Translations under genes and position numbers: made by a program
Source: Nitrospira sp. CG24A
GTDB taxonomy: Bacteria; Nitrospirota; Nitrospiria; Nitrospirales; Nitrospiraceae
Direction of reading: 5' to 3'
NCBI GenBank assembly: GCA_002869925.2
Contig: NEWT02000035.1
Span: forward strand, 1 to 44,983
Length of the DNA stretch: 44,983 nucleotides
Notes under the pieces: generated by a model
Database searches by the model: none
The model's input: the letters and a program-made list of their open reading frames with translations, nothing else
What the model was told of the DNA's origin: nothing
Part shown: positions 34,256-43,301 of the stretch, piece by piece
How positions within the stretch are numbered: position 1 is the stretch's first letter
Layout of the letters: every line of letters begins with the position of its first letter

Positions 34256-35569
34256 TTAATTGTCCGGGGCCAAGGCCGGTTGTGCAGGCCCTCTGTTTCG
34301 AAGCGTGAGTAGGATGGTGAGGGACACGGTTGCGCACAAGCTCAAATAGAAGGCGGGTGCCAAGACGTTGCCACTCCATTCGATGAGGAACGTGGCAACT
34401 AGTGGGGCGGTGCCGCCGAACAGGGCTGCCCCGATGTTGTAGCCGACTGAGAGGCCGGTATAGCGTTGCGATGTGGGAAACAGCTCGGTCACAGTGGCAA
34501 AGAACGGCCCCATGTAGCAGGCGACCAGTAGGGTGAGGAGTACTTGCGCTGCGATCATACGGGGCAGGTGATTGCTCGTGAGCCAGAGAAAGCATGGATA
34601 CGCCAGGAGTGCAATTCCCGCGGCTCCCGTTATCAGCAGAGGGGCCTGTCCGATCCGATCAGACCAGGCGCCCATCAAAGGGATCAGCAGAGCCAGCAGT
34701 AGCATGCATCCCGTATTAAGCACGAGTAGGGTTGCGAGGGGAACCTGTGTCACGGTCGTCAGATAGGTCGTGAGATAGACATACAGGAGGTAGAACGCCA
34801 CTCCGTGCAGCGATACGAGACCGGCGAGTTTTGCCACGGCAAGCCGCTGTGTCATGAAGACGTCACGAATGGGGGAAGACGCGAGCCCCCCTGCCTGGCG
34901 AATGGTTTCGAAGGCGGGTGATTCTGGAACCCCTGTTCGCACGTACCATCCTACCACGGCGATGAGGCCACCCATCATGAAAGGGATTCGCCAGCCCCAC
35001 TGATGGAGTGTGTCGTCAGCGAGGTTTGCGGCGAGCACCGCTCCCACGCCGGATCCTAACAGTGCGCCGATCTGAGCACTAAAGCCTGCCCAACTCCCAA
35101 CATAGCCGCGTCGCGAAGCGGGTGCATGTTCGACGAGAAATGTGGCGGACCCGGTGAATTCGCCGCCGACTGACAATCCTTGGAGAAACCGGCAGAGCGT
35201 CAGGGCGATGGGGGCAACCACTCCAATGGTCTCGTACGTCGGTAGCAGCCCTACCAGGCACGTCGGCACAGCCATGAGGAGGATTGCCCAGGCCAACGCG
35301 TTGCGTCGTCCCAGTGTATCGCCCCAATAGCCGAACAGCATGGCCCCCAGGGGCCGTGCGAGAAAGCCAATAGCAAAGACCCCAAACGCGGAGATCAACG
35401 ACAACGCGGGAGAGTCGGAGGGGAAGAACAAGGTCGCGAACACAGGCGCGAAGTAACCATAGAGTGCGAAGTCGTACCACTCCAGCACGTTGCCGACTGC
35501 ACCGGCCAGGAGTGTTCTCTTCTTCATCGCTGAGGTCGTGGGCATACCCATGCGGTGCTCGAGACTCAT
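34256..35569 (-). CDS. MFS transporter, metabolite:H+ symporter (MHS) type
   Basis: Start set at 35569 (MSLEHRMGM; TAAGG upstream), giving 437 residues and 12 predicted membrane segments. The N-terminal LLAGAVGNVLEWYDFALYGY motif is diagnostic of the MHS subfamily, which includes proline/betaine and dicarboxylate carriers. The typical cytoplasmic loop FGYWGDTLGRR (motif A) and RFLQGLSVGGEFTGS in segment 4 are present. The mid-loop TGVPESPAFETI fits too. Unlike the two MFS fragments at 18-20 kb this gene is complete and unrelated to them. The substrate cannot be deduced. The 42-nt gap to the secreted gene at 33560 is on the same strand. Confidence 0.9.
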   Translation of the reverse strand: MSLEHRMGMPTTSAMKKRTLLAGAVGNVLEWYDFALYGYFAPVFATLFFPSDSPALSLISAFGVFAIGFLARPLGAMLFGYWGDTLGRRNALAWAILLMAVPTCLVGLLPTYETIGVVAPIALTLCRFLQGLSVGGEFTGSATFLVEHAPASRRGYVGSWAGFSAQIGALLGSGVGAVLAANLADDTLHQWGWRIPFMMGGLIAVVGWYVRTGVPESPAFETIRQAGGLASSPIRDVFMTQRLAVAKLAGLVSLHGVAFYLLYVYLTTYLTTVTQVPLATLLVLNTGCMLLLALLIPLMGAWSDRIGQAPLLITGAAGIALLAYPCFLWLTSNHLPRMIAAQVLLTLLVACYMGPFFATVTELFPTSQRYTGLSVGYNIGAALFGGTAPLVATFLIEWSGNVLAPAFYLSLCATVSLTILLTLRNRGPAQPALAPDN

Positions 35570-36054
35570 ATGTCGGAACCTTACGGGTCGTAACGTGCGA
35601 TAAAGTTGATCGCCGAAACAAGTCTTTTCTCGGTGCACGACATCCGACCGCATGATTTCCATTCTGTGGACGAGATTCTTATGGGCGTCGGGGGGCACGG
35701 ATTATTGCGATCGGCCTGAAAGCGAGAATGGTTTTGCGCTCCGTAGCCGGAAAGTTTCCTTGGGGGAATATTCCTCTCCGATATGCAACGAGAGGACATA
35801 CAACAGAGACCTACCCTCAGCCAGGGTGGGTGTTATATGAGTAACGATAGATCCAATTCGCAGTGAGCAATATTGAACAGGCAGAAGAGAGGTTTTCACC
35901 TATGATGATATTATCTCGCAATAAGGGCGAAGTTGCTGACGGCGATATTCGCACTGAGGGGTTTGTCGTCTACTGAGGAATTTGACTGCACCGATTACCT
36001 TTCTCGGTAAAGAGTAGCGCGCACAGGAGTTCAACGCGAAAAACGGAGGTGCGT
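35570..36054. other. Spacer without a recognisable gene (485 nt)
   Basis: Divergent region between the MFS transporter and the copper-protein operon. A 24-residue frame at 35902 (ATGATGATATTATC start) has a passable AGAGAGG, but no evidence of being a gene. It should contain promoters for both sides; I see no clear consensus. Confidence 0.35.
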
Positions 36055-36426
36055 ATGTCTAAAGATCGTCTGACCCAGACAAAGCATTATCAGGAATGTA
36101 TTGCCGCCTGTTTCGCCTGTGCCCAGACCTGCGAGACGTGCAGCGACGACATGATCGGCATGGACCATCATGGTGATCAGAAACTCATGGCACAATGCAT
36201 TCGGTTGTGCCGCGAGTGCGCGGATATCTGCGTGTTGGCCGGCCAATGGATGAGTCGAGGCTCCGTGATGGCTGATCGACTGTGCGGCCTCTGCGCCGAC
36301 ATCTGTGACGCATGTGCCGAGGTCTGTGAACAGCACGCCCCCCATCATGCTTTGTGCGGACCCTGCGCTACAGAATGTCGTCGGTGCGCAGAACTGTGTC
36401 GAAAAATGATACATGCGGCAGCCTAG
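36055..36426 (+). CDS. DUF326 four-helix-bundle copper-binding protein
   Basis: Start set at 36055: ACGGAGG is 5 nt upstream, and the earlier GTG lies inside that site. The 123-residue protein carries 19 Cys, arranged along four helices in CxxC and CxxxC steps: CIAACFACAQTCETC, CIRLCRECADIC, CGLCADICDACAEVC and CGPCATECRRCAELC. Helix-borne Cys of this kind line the inside of Csp-type copper storage proteins, which hold many Cu(I) ions. No signal peptide, so it is cytosolic (Csp3-like). A copper buffer makes sense in a cell that builds copper-dependent ammonia monooxygenase. First gene of a three-gene unit. Confidence 0.85.
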   Translation: MSKDRLTQTKHYQECIAACFACAQTCETCSDDMIGMDHHGDQKLMAQCIRLCRECADICVLAGQWMSRGSVMADRLCGLCADICDACAEVCEQHAPHHALCGPCATECRRCAELCRKMIHAAA

Positions 36427-36447
36427 CCGTCGAGGTAAGGAGCCATC

Positions 36448-36648
36448 ATGAAACGCGGAATGATCGAGTTGATGGTATTGTCGGCGCTTTTTCTCCAGGG
36501 ACCTATCGGCAATGCGATTGAGACGAGTCAGTCCATCCGGCCCGTGTCAGGCCCGACAGATCCTTTACCGCCAAAACCGTTACCCTCTCCACCGTCACCA
36601 GGGCCCACTGAGCCGAAGCTGCCGAACCAGGTTCTGCCGCGTGCCTAA
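36448..36648 (+). CDS. Small exported proline-rich protein
   Basis: A 66-residue protein with AAGGAG before the ATG. The signal peptide (MKRGMIELMVLSALFLQGPI) is followed by a mature part made largely of Pro, with PTDPLPPKPLPSPPSPGP as the core. It is not an enzyme; such tails bridge or anchor envelope components. It is 21 nt after the copper protein and 9 nt before the next gene, so the three form one operon. No Cys or His for metal binding in the mature part. Confidence 0.6.
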   Translation: MKRGMIELMVLSALFLQGPIGNAIETSQSIRPVSGPTDPLPPKPLPSPPSPGPTEPKLPNQVLPRA

Positions 36649-36657
36649 GGAGATATT

Positions 36658-36975
36658 ATGTCCGTGAAGATAATCGTCCTGCTTGCCATGCTACTCAGTG
36701 TTCCTTTTTTATCGATGACGATGGCAGCGTCGCCTGAGCATACGGGCCAGGGTACGCATGTCGTCATCGGGACACTTGAGGAACTCGATATGTCCAAGAT
36801 GAGTGGAAAGATTAAAACAGATCTAGGCCAGCCGGTCGTATTCACGGTGACGAGGCCGGACTTATTTAAGGGACTGTCGGTAGGAGAACGCATCGCCGTC
36901 CGTCTGGATGATCAGGGACACGTGATAAGGGTCATGGATACGACCGTTCCGGAACTGCCAAGCCCTGAGAAGTAA
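36658..36975 (+). CDS. Small exported beta-barrel protein
   Basis: A 105-residue protein with TAAGGAG before the ATG. Signal peptide MSVKIIVLLAMLLSVPFLSM, cleavage after ...MTMA. The mature part, VVIGTLEELDMSKMSGKIKT then FTVTRPDLFKGLSVGERIAV, resembles DUF5666/OB-like exported proteins and loosely the protein at 32757. The family is often near metal-handling genes, but no metal ligands stand out here. Third gene of the copper-protein operon; expression is probably linked to it. Confidence 0.65.
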   Translation: MSVKIIVLLAMLLSVPFLSMTMAASPEHTGQGTHVVIGTLEELDMSKMSGKIKTDLGQPVVFTVTRPDLFKGLSVGERIAVRLDDQGHVIRVMDTTVPELPSPEK

Positions 36976-37118
36976 GCCGATCAATCACGACTTATCTCTC
37001 ACCATGCCTGCTCCTTCCTGTGATCAAGCAGCATCTACAGCCGCATTAATAGCAAGATGGGGATGGCCGGCTGGGACAGCAACAATCTCATCAGAGAAGC
37101 GCTGCGTCCTCAACAAAC

Positions 37119-37295
37119 CTATTCGAGGGTCTTGGCGTCGAAGCTAGCGAGGGCGTCGTCTTGAACGGTATAGCTGATCTCGATGGGGGTGCAGCAGACC
37201 TCACAGTCCTCGATGTAGGTGTGACGGCTTACTGAGAGATCCAGAACCATCGAAATCTCTTCCCCACAAGAGGGGCAGGTGAAGGTGTGTTCCAT
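37119..37295 (-). CDS. CPXCG motif-containing protein
   Basis: A 58-residue protein from ATG 37295; another in-frame ATG at 37322 would add nine residues and neither has a clear ribosome site. It matches the small CPXCG family: EHTFTCPSCGEEISMVLDLS, then YIEDCEVCCTPIEISY. The two pairs CPSC and CEVCC probably bind zinc as a ribbon. The family is conserved in many bacteria but has no assigned role. The gene is isolated, between the copper operon and a lipoprotein. Confidence 0.85.
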   Translation of the reverse strand: MEHTFTCPSCGEEISMVLDLSVSRHTYIEDCEVCCTPIEISYTVQDDALASFDAKTLE

Positions 37296-37578
37296 TGACC
37301 GAGAATGGTACTGCAAACCCATGTGGATGACAATAAAGGTCGCCGGACCCTGTGATTCTTCGCTGACGTACTACCCAACCTCTCTGGGTTCACAGACAGA
37401 GGTCCGGGTTTGCAATTACGCATGGCGGAACTCGTCTATGCGCAGCTCTTCGATGCCGAGGTTTTCTGCATGAGAAGTCTGCTGCCCTGCATAATGGTGG
37501 GATCGGATTGGTGCGCGGTGTGGTTGAAGGGCGCGGTCGCCACGGTGATCCGCGGGTGGGCTTTGAGCTGTGGCCCGG

Positions 37579-38784
37579 TCACTTCGCAATCGTGATGCTG
37601 GGGACTCCAACGCGAGGGACTTCGCTCACGGTCATTTGAAACAAGAGATACAGCATTTGGAAGGCTTCACGGTTCCAGCGGGCCAGTGGTCCGGTAGTGT
37701 TCACGGCGTAATAATTACCGTGGGACTTGATCGATACGTCGGCTCCTGGCGGCGCTGCATCCGATAGCAGGAGTTCCATGGTATGGACGGGATTTTCATG
37801 AACTGCCGGGCTCCGCGGATCCTTATCGACGTGGTATTCGGGTTCTTCTTCGAGCGAGCGACCCAGAAAGTTGAGAATGCTATTGAAGCTTCGCAGCCGG
37901 AACTCTCCCTTGAGAGGGTATTCACCCCCGATATGCCCTGGGCGGATGTCGAAGGACACATCGCTGAGTTGCCCTTCTTCCGTCTCGTCGATCAACCGAG
38001 CCCGTTCATCGGGCGAGAGTATATTGGGGTCGTAGTTGGTGATGAGAATTTGCCCCGTGATCTGTTTCCGAAGGGTGTAGCTGTTGTCTTTCTGGTTATA
38101 GGTGACGAGATACTCTTTCTGTAATGCTTGAAAGCCTTCGGCTGTCACCGAGTTGGCGGGAATGGTCCAGGTCCGATCGTAGACGAGCGGTTCGGCATAC
38201 AGCTGGTTCTCGTCTTGAATGGCTGAGAGGTGTGTCACTACCCTGCGGAATTTCTCGTAGCCTGTTCGGTCTGCGGGGGTATTGCGGTAGGCGACCTCCT
38301 GGCCATGCTCCTTGATCCGCAGTTCCTGCGCCATCAGGCGGAGCAACAGATCGATGTCGTATCGCTGCCGGAGGAGGAGAAGAAACTTGGTTTCCTGAAA
38401 GGGGGTCAAGAGCCGCTTGGTGAACTCTTCCCCTTCGATCGGCGCAATACTGATGGTGGGGTTTTCCGCCACGCTCCCGCCGAAGATCGGCATGAGTCCT
38501 CTGCTCGCCTCTCCTGTGAGTGCTGGAGTGGCGCCGGCGCTGACACGGAAATCGAAGGTTGCGGCGATATTCGAGACGCCGGTGAAGTGAACCGGTTGAT
38601 GCTGATGGGCACGGGCGATGTTGATGAGCAGTTGTTTGGAGATGGCATCCGTGATCGCCTCATCATAGGTCGTCACGGCTCGATTCAGCGTGATGGGGGA
38701 GAGGCAACCGGTCAGGGCAAGGCTGCAGAAGGTTCCCCCGAGGATCAACCGCGTGAGAGATTGTGAGCGTAGCCTCATTGCCAT
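37579..38784 (-). CDS. Conserved large lipoprotein
   Basis: A 401-residue protein with a lipobox LTGC at about residues 24-27 (MAMRLRSQSLTRLILGGTF signal). The mature N-terminal part, NRAVTTYDEAITDAISKQLL, then INIARAHQHQPVHFTGVSNI, is helical and then beta. A long, mixed region with LLLLRQRYDIDLLLRLMAQE and LGRSLEEEPEYHV follows, and a final beta part (GNYYAVNTTGPLARWNREAF). This is a family known only from environmental Nitrospira- and Proteobacteria-type genomes in my memory, without a function. It is probably on the inner face of the outer membrane. It is monocistronic. Confidence 0.7.
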   Translation of the reverse strand: MAMRLRSQSLTRLILGGTFCSLALTGCLSPITLNRAVTTYDEAITDAISKQLLINIARAHQHQPVHFTGVSNIAATFDFRVSAGATPALTGEASRGLMPIFGGSVAENPTISIAPIEGEEFTKRLLTPFQETKFLLLLRQRYDIDLLLRLMAQELRIKEHGQEVAYRNTPADRTGYEKFRRVVTHLSAIQDENQLYAEPLVYDRTWTIPANSVTAEGFQALQKEYLVTYNQKDNSYTLRKQITGQILITNYDPNILSPDERARLIDETEEGQLSDVSFDIRPGHIGGEYPLKGEFRLRSFNSILNFLGRSLEEEPEYHVDKDPRSPAVHENPVHTMELLLSDAAPPGADVSIKSHGNYYAVNTTGPLARWNREAFQMLYLLFQMTVSEVPRVGVPSITIAK

Positions 38785-39042
38785 ATGAACAACCTTCGTG
38801 CGAGCCCGGCCATCCTCCGGCAGGTTTGTAGCATAAGTGGCACGAGAAGCCTAGCGAGTCGCATGCACGTCGTCTTAAAAGAAACGAAAGTGGACGAGCG
38901 TCTTTGCTGAAGGGTATGAGATCGCTAAGGACTGATTGATGTGGAGGGAAAATATGGAAGTGTGACGAACACCAAGATGGTCGGAAGTCTTTTCTCGCCT
39001 GCTTAGGGCAATGAAGACTCCCGACCAACTTGGTTGCCGCAT

Positions 39043-40785
39043 CTATTGCAGCGGTGGTACCACTTCGTCCAACGGGGGCACCACATCGGTCGGCGAGGGT
39101 TCCACCTCGTCCAACGAGGGCACCGCATCAGTCGGCGGGGCCAGCACCGCGTCCAGCGGCGGCACCACGCCGGCAAAGGTCAACAGATCGGTGATGCGAA
39201 AATCACCTCGTCTCGCAGCGGGCAGCACCGGTTTCCATCTTGGTTGAGCGGACAGATAGGATGTCTCATCGGCTTTCAGCAGGCCGATAAACACTTCACC
39301 GACGATGCGGCCCCCCACCGGTCCTAAGCGGAGACCATTCTCCATGAGCTCCGCCTCTTTCCAAATGTAAAACAAGAGCGGCGTGCTTTTCTCCATGTCA
39401 AAGGGTTTGAGCATATCCAGCTGTGCGGGGGTCAATGCTGGAACCCCCATCCTCTTCGCAATCGCCTGGCCGGACGGCATCCCGACATTGACGTGGCGCA
39501 TCAGACTGCGTGAGGGCAACGATTGTACTCCGTCGGCAGGCAGGCCCGGAGCAGACCCACGTGAACCTGGAAGCAACATCAGCACGCTGGAAAGCTTGCC
39601 GTCAATCTGTTTGTTGGGTCGGAAATTGCCATCGCCGAAATTGAAGAAGGTTTGCCAGTCGACAAACCGACGCGGTGCGCGTTTCCCTCCACGCATATCG
39701 TCTGGATCCGGGTTGTTGGGGTCTTGCGTATCGTCGAAGAGAAAGGCGAAGACCGGGGATCCGCCAGTGGGGCCGAAGTTCAGACGATAGCTCGGACGAA
39801 TTTGCGAATGACCGAAGCGGTAGGCGGCCACTGAAAACTCGATGGGGATCAACGGATCCTTTGAACGTCTGGCGCGCCGACCGTCTGGACCTTCGTCTAC
39901 CTGGTAGAATCGGGGCCCCTTGTTGAGGATGTCAGCGACGCGTGCCTGCCCAATCGTCAGCGGCAGGAACTCATGCACGATGATCCACTGATAGTGCCAG
40001 CGGACCTGGCGTTGGGCCAACTTGAAGATCTGCTCAGCCGATTGAGTCGCGCTCGCGGGGTCCTTGCGTAAGTGGTCGACGACCGCGTTATGAAAACGCA
40101 GGAATGCCGTGTGAAGCTGAGCAAGGATCACGTGTTCATCGTTCCGGCTGTCGCCGAGAATGGCGGCATTGTTTGGGTCACGCGGGAGGTCAAAACGGGG
40201 CGCTCCATTGCGAGAGACGGCCTCTGCGCCTGGAATAGTCTCGACCTTCAGCTTGATCTCGCCGGAACTCAGGTCATACAACTCCGGGGAGCCTTGAGGC
40301 CCATTGCCGTACACGCTGTCAAGATCGAATGCAGCGGTGCGGAAGTTCGTCGTTTTCTTGGGGTTGCTTGGTTCGAGCAACGGGGATCTTGGGTCGAGCG
40401 TGATATCGTGGTCCAGGAACTGACCCAGGAAGGTTACGCCAGCCGTCATGTTGGGATTGTCGGGATTGTTTGGACTGAATACCGCGGGATTCGTGATGGA
40501 TTGAATCGGATCGGTCAGGTTATCCAACGCGTCGATGACGCCTCCTTTTTCGCCCAGCTTTTTGGCCTGGGTACGTGCCTCATCGGTCGGCGGGGCGTAG
40601 GGGGGTAAATCAGGAAACATGCGCGTAAAGGTATTGTTCGGAGTCTGAGGCCGTTCCCGCAAGCCGGGAAGGTTTAAATTGTTTTTTCCGCCAGCAGGTT
40701 GAGCCATGGTGAGACCAACTAGTGCGGTAGAACACAGCATTCCTGCTAGACCGGCCGATAGATATTTTTTGCCACGACGCGACAT
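39043..40785 (-). CDS. Exported animal-type haem peroxidase with repetitive Pro-rich tail
   Basis: A 580-residue protein with AAAGGAG before the ATG and an export signal (MSRRGKKYLSAGLAGMLCST onward). The peroxidase domain has the distal-His/Ca segment GQFLDHDIT with H126, the AQLHTAFLRFHN helix (about 222-232) and the proximal-His segment YRFGHSQIRP with H326. These are the landmarks of animal-type (myeloperoxidase/peroxicin) haem peroxidases. The mature start TPNNTFTRMFPDLPP is typical of the bacterial peroxicins. The tail (about 540-580) is repeats of LDEV and PTDVVPP, encoded by 42-nt tandem repeats. It would use H2O2 to oxidise halides or organic substrates outside the cytoplasm. Confidence 0.9.
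   Translation of the reverse strand: MSRRGKKYLSAGLAGMLCSTALVGLTMAQPAGGKNNLNLPGLRERPQTPNNTFTRMFPDLPPYAPPTDEARTQAKKLGEKGGVIDALDNLTDPIQSITNPAVFSPNNPDNPNMTAGVTFLGQFLDHDITLDPRSPLLEPSNPKKTTNFRTAAFDLDSVYGNGPQGSPELYDLSSGEIKLKVETIPGAEAVSRNGAPRFDLPRDPNNAAILGDSRNDEHVILAQLHTAFLRFHNAVVDHLRKDPASATQSAEQIFKLAQRQVRWHYQWIIVHEFLPLTIGQARVADILNKGPRFYQVDEGPDGRRARRSKDPLIPIEFSVAAYRFGHSQIRPSYRLNFGPTGGSPVFAFLFDDTQDPNNPDPDDMRGGKRAPRRFVDWQTFFNFGDGNFRPNKQIDGKLSSVLMLLPGSRGSAPGLPADGVQSLPSRSLMRHVNVGMPSGQAIAKRMGVPALTPAQLDMLKPFDMEKSTPLLFYIWKEAELMENGLRLGPVGGRIVGEVFIGLLKADETSYLSAQPRWKPVLPAARRGDFRITDLLTFAGVVPPLDAVLAPPTDAVPSLDEVEPSPTDVVPPLDEVVPPLQ
39056..39172. repeat. 42-nt tandem repeat in peroxidase gene
   Basis: About 2.7 units of 42 nt (39056-39097, 39098-39139, 39140-39172), each encoding 14 residues of the pattern LDEV..PTDVVPP on the minus strand. 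The units differ at about 15-25% of positions, and the last one is most diverged. The repeat stays in frame. Confidence 0.65.
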
Positions 40786-41846
40786 TCGATATCTCCTTTA
40801 ATAAATAATAGTTAATGTATATGTTATCCATGGACGCATCCATGGCTCTCTGTCATGACGTATGCAGTAGGGGCAGGCAAGAACTGTTCCATGGAGTGCG
40901 AGTGTTTTGTCGCGTACATATCTTCTTGGGAAGAAAGAGAAGAGCTTGTGGGAGTATGTCCTCGAAAGGATACAGTAGGCGAACGGATACAGTAGGCGAA
41001 AGAGTCCATCGATTCTCATAGACATACAGTGTGGCCTTTCATCGGGCGTAGTCGAACGAGAGGAGCGCGGGTCTATTTGGTCTGTCCAATTCAGCCAAGC
41101 ACATCAATCAGACCAGATGCACAAGAGAGAGCCATCTGCCTTTACATGTCACGGGCCACGGTCTCTATCGTTTGCGGACTCTTGCCGTAATCTGCTGAAG
41201 ATGGTGACCATTTAATATATTGATCGGGAGACCGATCTCTTCAAGGGGTTGGCTATCTGGATGGTCTGTCGTAAGGCCGACTATCCCATCTTGTTCTGGC
41301 AATGATGAAGTTTGGGTTTCTCGGGATGTTGGGGGCAGTGTTCGTGAGCGATATGTACTGCGCACGCTTCTTTCTCTGCTGACTTGCTCTCTACGCGAGC
41401 CCAGATTTTCGTAGGGCCTGCCACACCGAATGGCTCTGCCGGCAAAACCACACCAACTAATCGAGATTTCAAGAATGGTCTACGGCGCGGTTTACTTGTG
41501 CTGCCCATTCGGCGGTAAAAATTTTGAGAGCTCGTGAGTGTGTCTCCCGTCATTCATGAGGATGATTGCTAGTTGATGTGAAGGATTTCTTTGCGGCTGT
41601 ATGTCCCAGGATACACTCTGAAGGCTTCTGTGAAGTCAACTGGATGCACGAACTCTGATATGGGCGATGAACTCATTTCCCTTCGGACAGGATGCGCCTC
41701 CTAAGTGTGGAGAGCGAGGTCACACATTAGAAAAGCCTTGCAACTACAACGTTGCTAGTTTTCATCATGCTGAGGCGCGATGCTTGCTCTTCCGTATGTA
41801 TGGAGTTCTAGTAGGCTAAGGAAATAATGAGACTGGAGGTTCAGTC
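40786..41846. other. Long spacer without a recognisable gene (1061 nt)
   Basis: Frames of 61-90 codons exist on both strands, but none has a ribosome site or a recognisable product. It contains a CCATGGA...TCCATGG inverted repeat near 40829-40846 and a 16-17-nt tandem repeat at 40968-41000. The region is AT-richer than its neighbours near 40800 and 41550-41700. It should hold the divergent promoters of the peroxidase and PilZ-like genes. Confidence 0.4.
40968..41000. repeat. Two-copy 17-nt tandem repeat
   Basis: GGATACAGTAGGCGAA occurs twice in direct succession, with one base between the copies. Confidence 0.7.
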
Positions 41847-42299
41847 ATGGCGACACACATTAGTGATAAAATGCTCTCCCATTTCGTCCCCGTTACTCCA
41901 CGAGAACAGGACGTAGAAAATAAAAAGGATGCCGGCCACGCGTCTGCTGTGATGCCGCCTAAAGCGAGCTTTTCGCAACGGCGGTGTGAGGAGCGTAAAG
42001 ACTATCGGTACATGTGCTCGTGTGCGATACGTGAGGCTATTGGAGGGGAGTTCGTCGTCATCGGGGAAGCAGGGGCTTTCGTGGTCAATCGAAGCAAGGA
42101 AGGAATACTTCTTCTCATGGCTCTAGCGCCTCAGGCGAAGCAGTTAATTGAAGTGCACATCTCTCACTCCGGATGGCGTAAGACCCTCAGTATCTTTGAG
42201 CCCCGATGGACGAAACTCCGACAGGTGGAATCACACGGAGATATCTACCTGGTGGGATGCCGACGGAAATTCGGCCCCTGTGCCTATCTGTCTTTCTAG
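41847..42299 (+). CDS. PilZ-like domain protein of Nitrospira type
   Basis: A 150-residue cytoplasmic protein with GGAGGT before the ATG. After a disordered start (1-40) comes RRCEERKDYRYMCSCAIREA, then FVVNRSKEGILLLMALAPQA and RWTKLRQVESHGDIYLVGCR, ending FGPCAYLSF. The R....R.......NRS..G layout and the beta-barrel end fit a degenerate PilZ domain; the canonical c-di-GMP-binding RxxxR/DxSxxG residues are replaced by RCEER/NRSKEG, so binding is uncertain. Many such paralogues occur in Nitrospira (memory). It could be an output for the c-di-GMP made by the cyclase at 15750. Confidence 0.6.
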   Translation: MATHISDKMLSHFVPVTPREQDVENKKDAGHASAVMPPKASFSQRRCEERKDYRYMCSCAIREAIGGEFVVIGEAGAFVVNRSKEGILLLMALAPQAKQLIEVHISHSGWRKTLSIFEPRWTKLRQVESHGDIYLVGCRRKFGPCAYLSF

Positions 42300-42381
42300 C
42301 ATCTCTACGAAACGAACAATCGATTTTCTTTGTGGAACACACGAAGCATAACGTTTCCGCTTGCCAGCCACGCATCCTCAC

Positions 42382-42410
42382 TTGCCCTCACTGATCTAGA
42401 AGGGTAAAAT
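42382..42410 (+). promoter_or_regulatory. Promoter and overlapping inverted repeat of CBS gene
   Basis: TTGCCC (42382-42387), 17-nt spacer, TAAAAT (42405-42410), 37 nt before the ATG at 42448. The -10 box lies within GGGTA...TACCC (42402-42418), an inverted repeat that could be a repressor site. Confidence 0.45.
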
Positions 42411-42447
42411 TGGTACCCTCACTCACCCCTATCGACTAGGAGGTGCT

Positions 42448-43215
42448 ATGGCCATCCGCACCACTCCCTCAAAACCACGGGTTTCTCTCGACAGAAGCAT
42501 CGAGCGGATGCGGAAACAGCTCGCAGAATTCGCTCCGTTCTTGGGCAAGGGTAGGCCGACGCGTAGTTTGGAAGAGTTCGATCTGGAAGCCGAACGCCTG
42601 ATTGAGGAGCTGCTTGGGCAGACGTCCGACTTGCTCCACGCCTATGAGTATGCTGAGCTGGGTGAGGCGGCAGGATTGGTGAATATGACGGACGAGGCGC
42701 CGGAAGGTACAGGCATGGATAGTGAGCGGCAAAGTCTGCTGCAGCGAGGCCGTGTGTTGGAAAGCTGCGTGGCAGAATTGGAGGCGCGTCGGTCTGCTGG
42801 GCCGAAGAAGTCTAAGGTCGGACGCACTCTCATCGGCCCGCAGATTGCCGAGCATATGTCTTCCGAGATCCGGAACGTATCGCAGGATGCCAGTCTGCGA
42901 CAGGCTGGGCAGCTGATGCAGCAATGGAAGCTCGGGTCTTTGCTTGTCACAGACCACCAATCATATGTCGGTGTGATTACCGATTCGATCTTGGCCCGCG
43001 AGGTGGTAGCCAAAGGTCTGGATCCCAGTACGACCATTGTCAAAACCTGTATGCGGACTCCGGTGGCAGCCATTGAAGGTAGCCGGCCTATCATCGACGC
43101 AGTCCGTATGATGAAGGAGCGGGCTACCCGGCATCTAGCTGTGACGCAAGATGGACAGATTATCGGCGTGATATCCGTCTCCAATATTCTGCGGTATTAC
43201 TCCGGCATCGTCTGA
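42448..43215 (+). CDS. Two-CBS-domain protein with helical N-terminus
   Basis: A 255-residue cytoplasmic protein with AGGAGGT before the ATG. The first 120 residues are helical and charged (SIERMRKQLAEFAPFLGKGR, LEEFDLEAERLIEELLG), probably a coiled coil. Two CBS domains follow: SSEIRNVSQDASLRQAGQLM with LLVTDHQSYVGVITDSILAR (about 138-195), then MRTPVAAIEGSRPIIDAVRM with HLAVTQDGQIIGVISVSNIL (about 200-253). CBS pairs bind adenine nucleotides and often sense energy state. The N-terminal partner domain is not recognised. Possibly co-transcribed with the zinc-ribbon gene 86 nt downstream. Confidence 0.85.
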   Translation: MAIRTTPSKPRVSLDRSIERMRKQLAEFAPFLGKGRPTRSLEEFDLEAERLIEELLGQTSDLLHAYEYAELGEAAGLVNMTDEAPEGTGMDSERQSLLQRGRVLESCVAELEARRSAGPKKSKVGRTLIGPQIAEHMSSEIRNVSQDASLRQAGQLMQQWKLGSLLVTDHQSYVGVITDSILAREVVAKGLDPSTTIVKTCMRTPVAAIEGSRPIIDAVRMMKERATRHLAVTQDGQIIGVISVSNILRYYSGIV

Positions 43216-43301
43216 CAATACCTTGCGCATCGTCTGCATGGCGTGTTCTGAGCCGTCGGTTAATAGAATCTTTGCTTCCTGTAGAAAGGGAGGTGAGAGA
43301 G

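Noticed and set aside
35902-35976. 24-residue frame with AGAGAGG upstream
   Set aside because: Too short and without recognisable composition; spacing fits by chance in an AT-rich spacer.
40829-40846. CCATGGA...TCCATGG inverted repeat as operator
   Set aside because: Only 7 bp and close to no gene start; kept as a note in the spacer entry and not claimed as regulatory.
41281-41553. 90-codon minus-strand frame in the long spacer
   Set aside because: No ribosome site, no signal peptide or motif; the His/Cys-rich end is not convincing.
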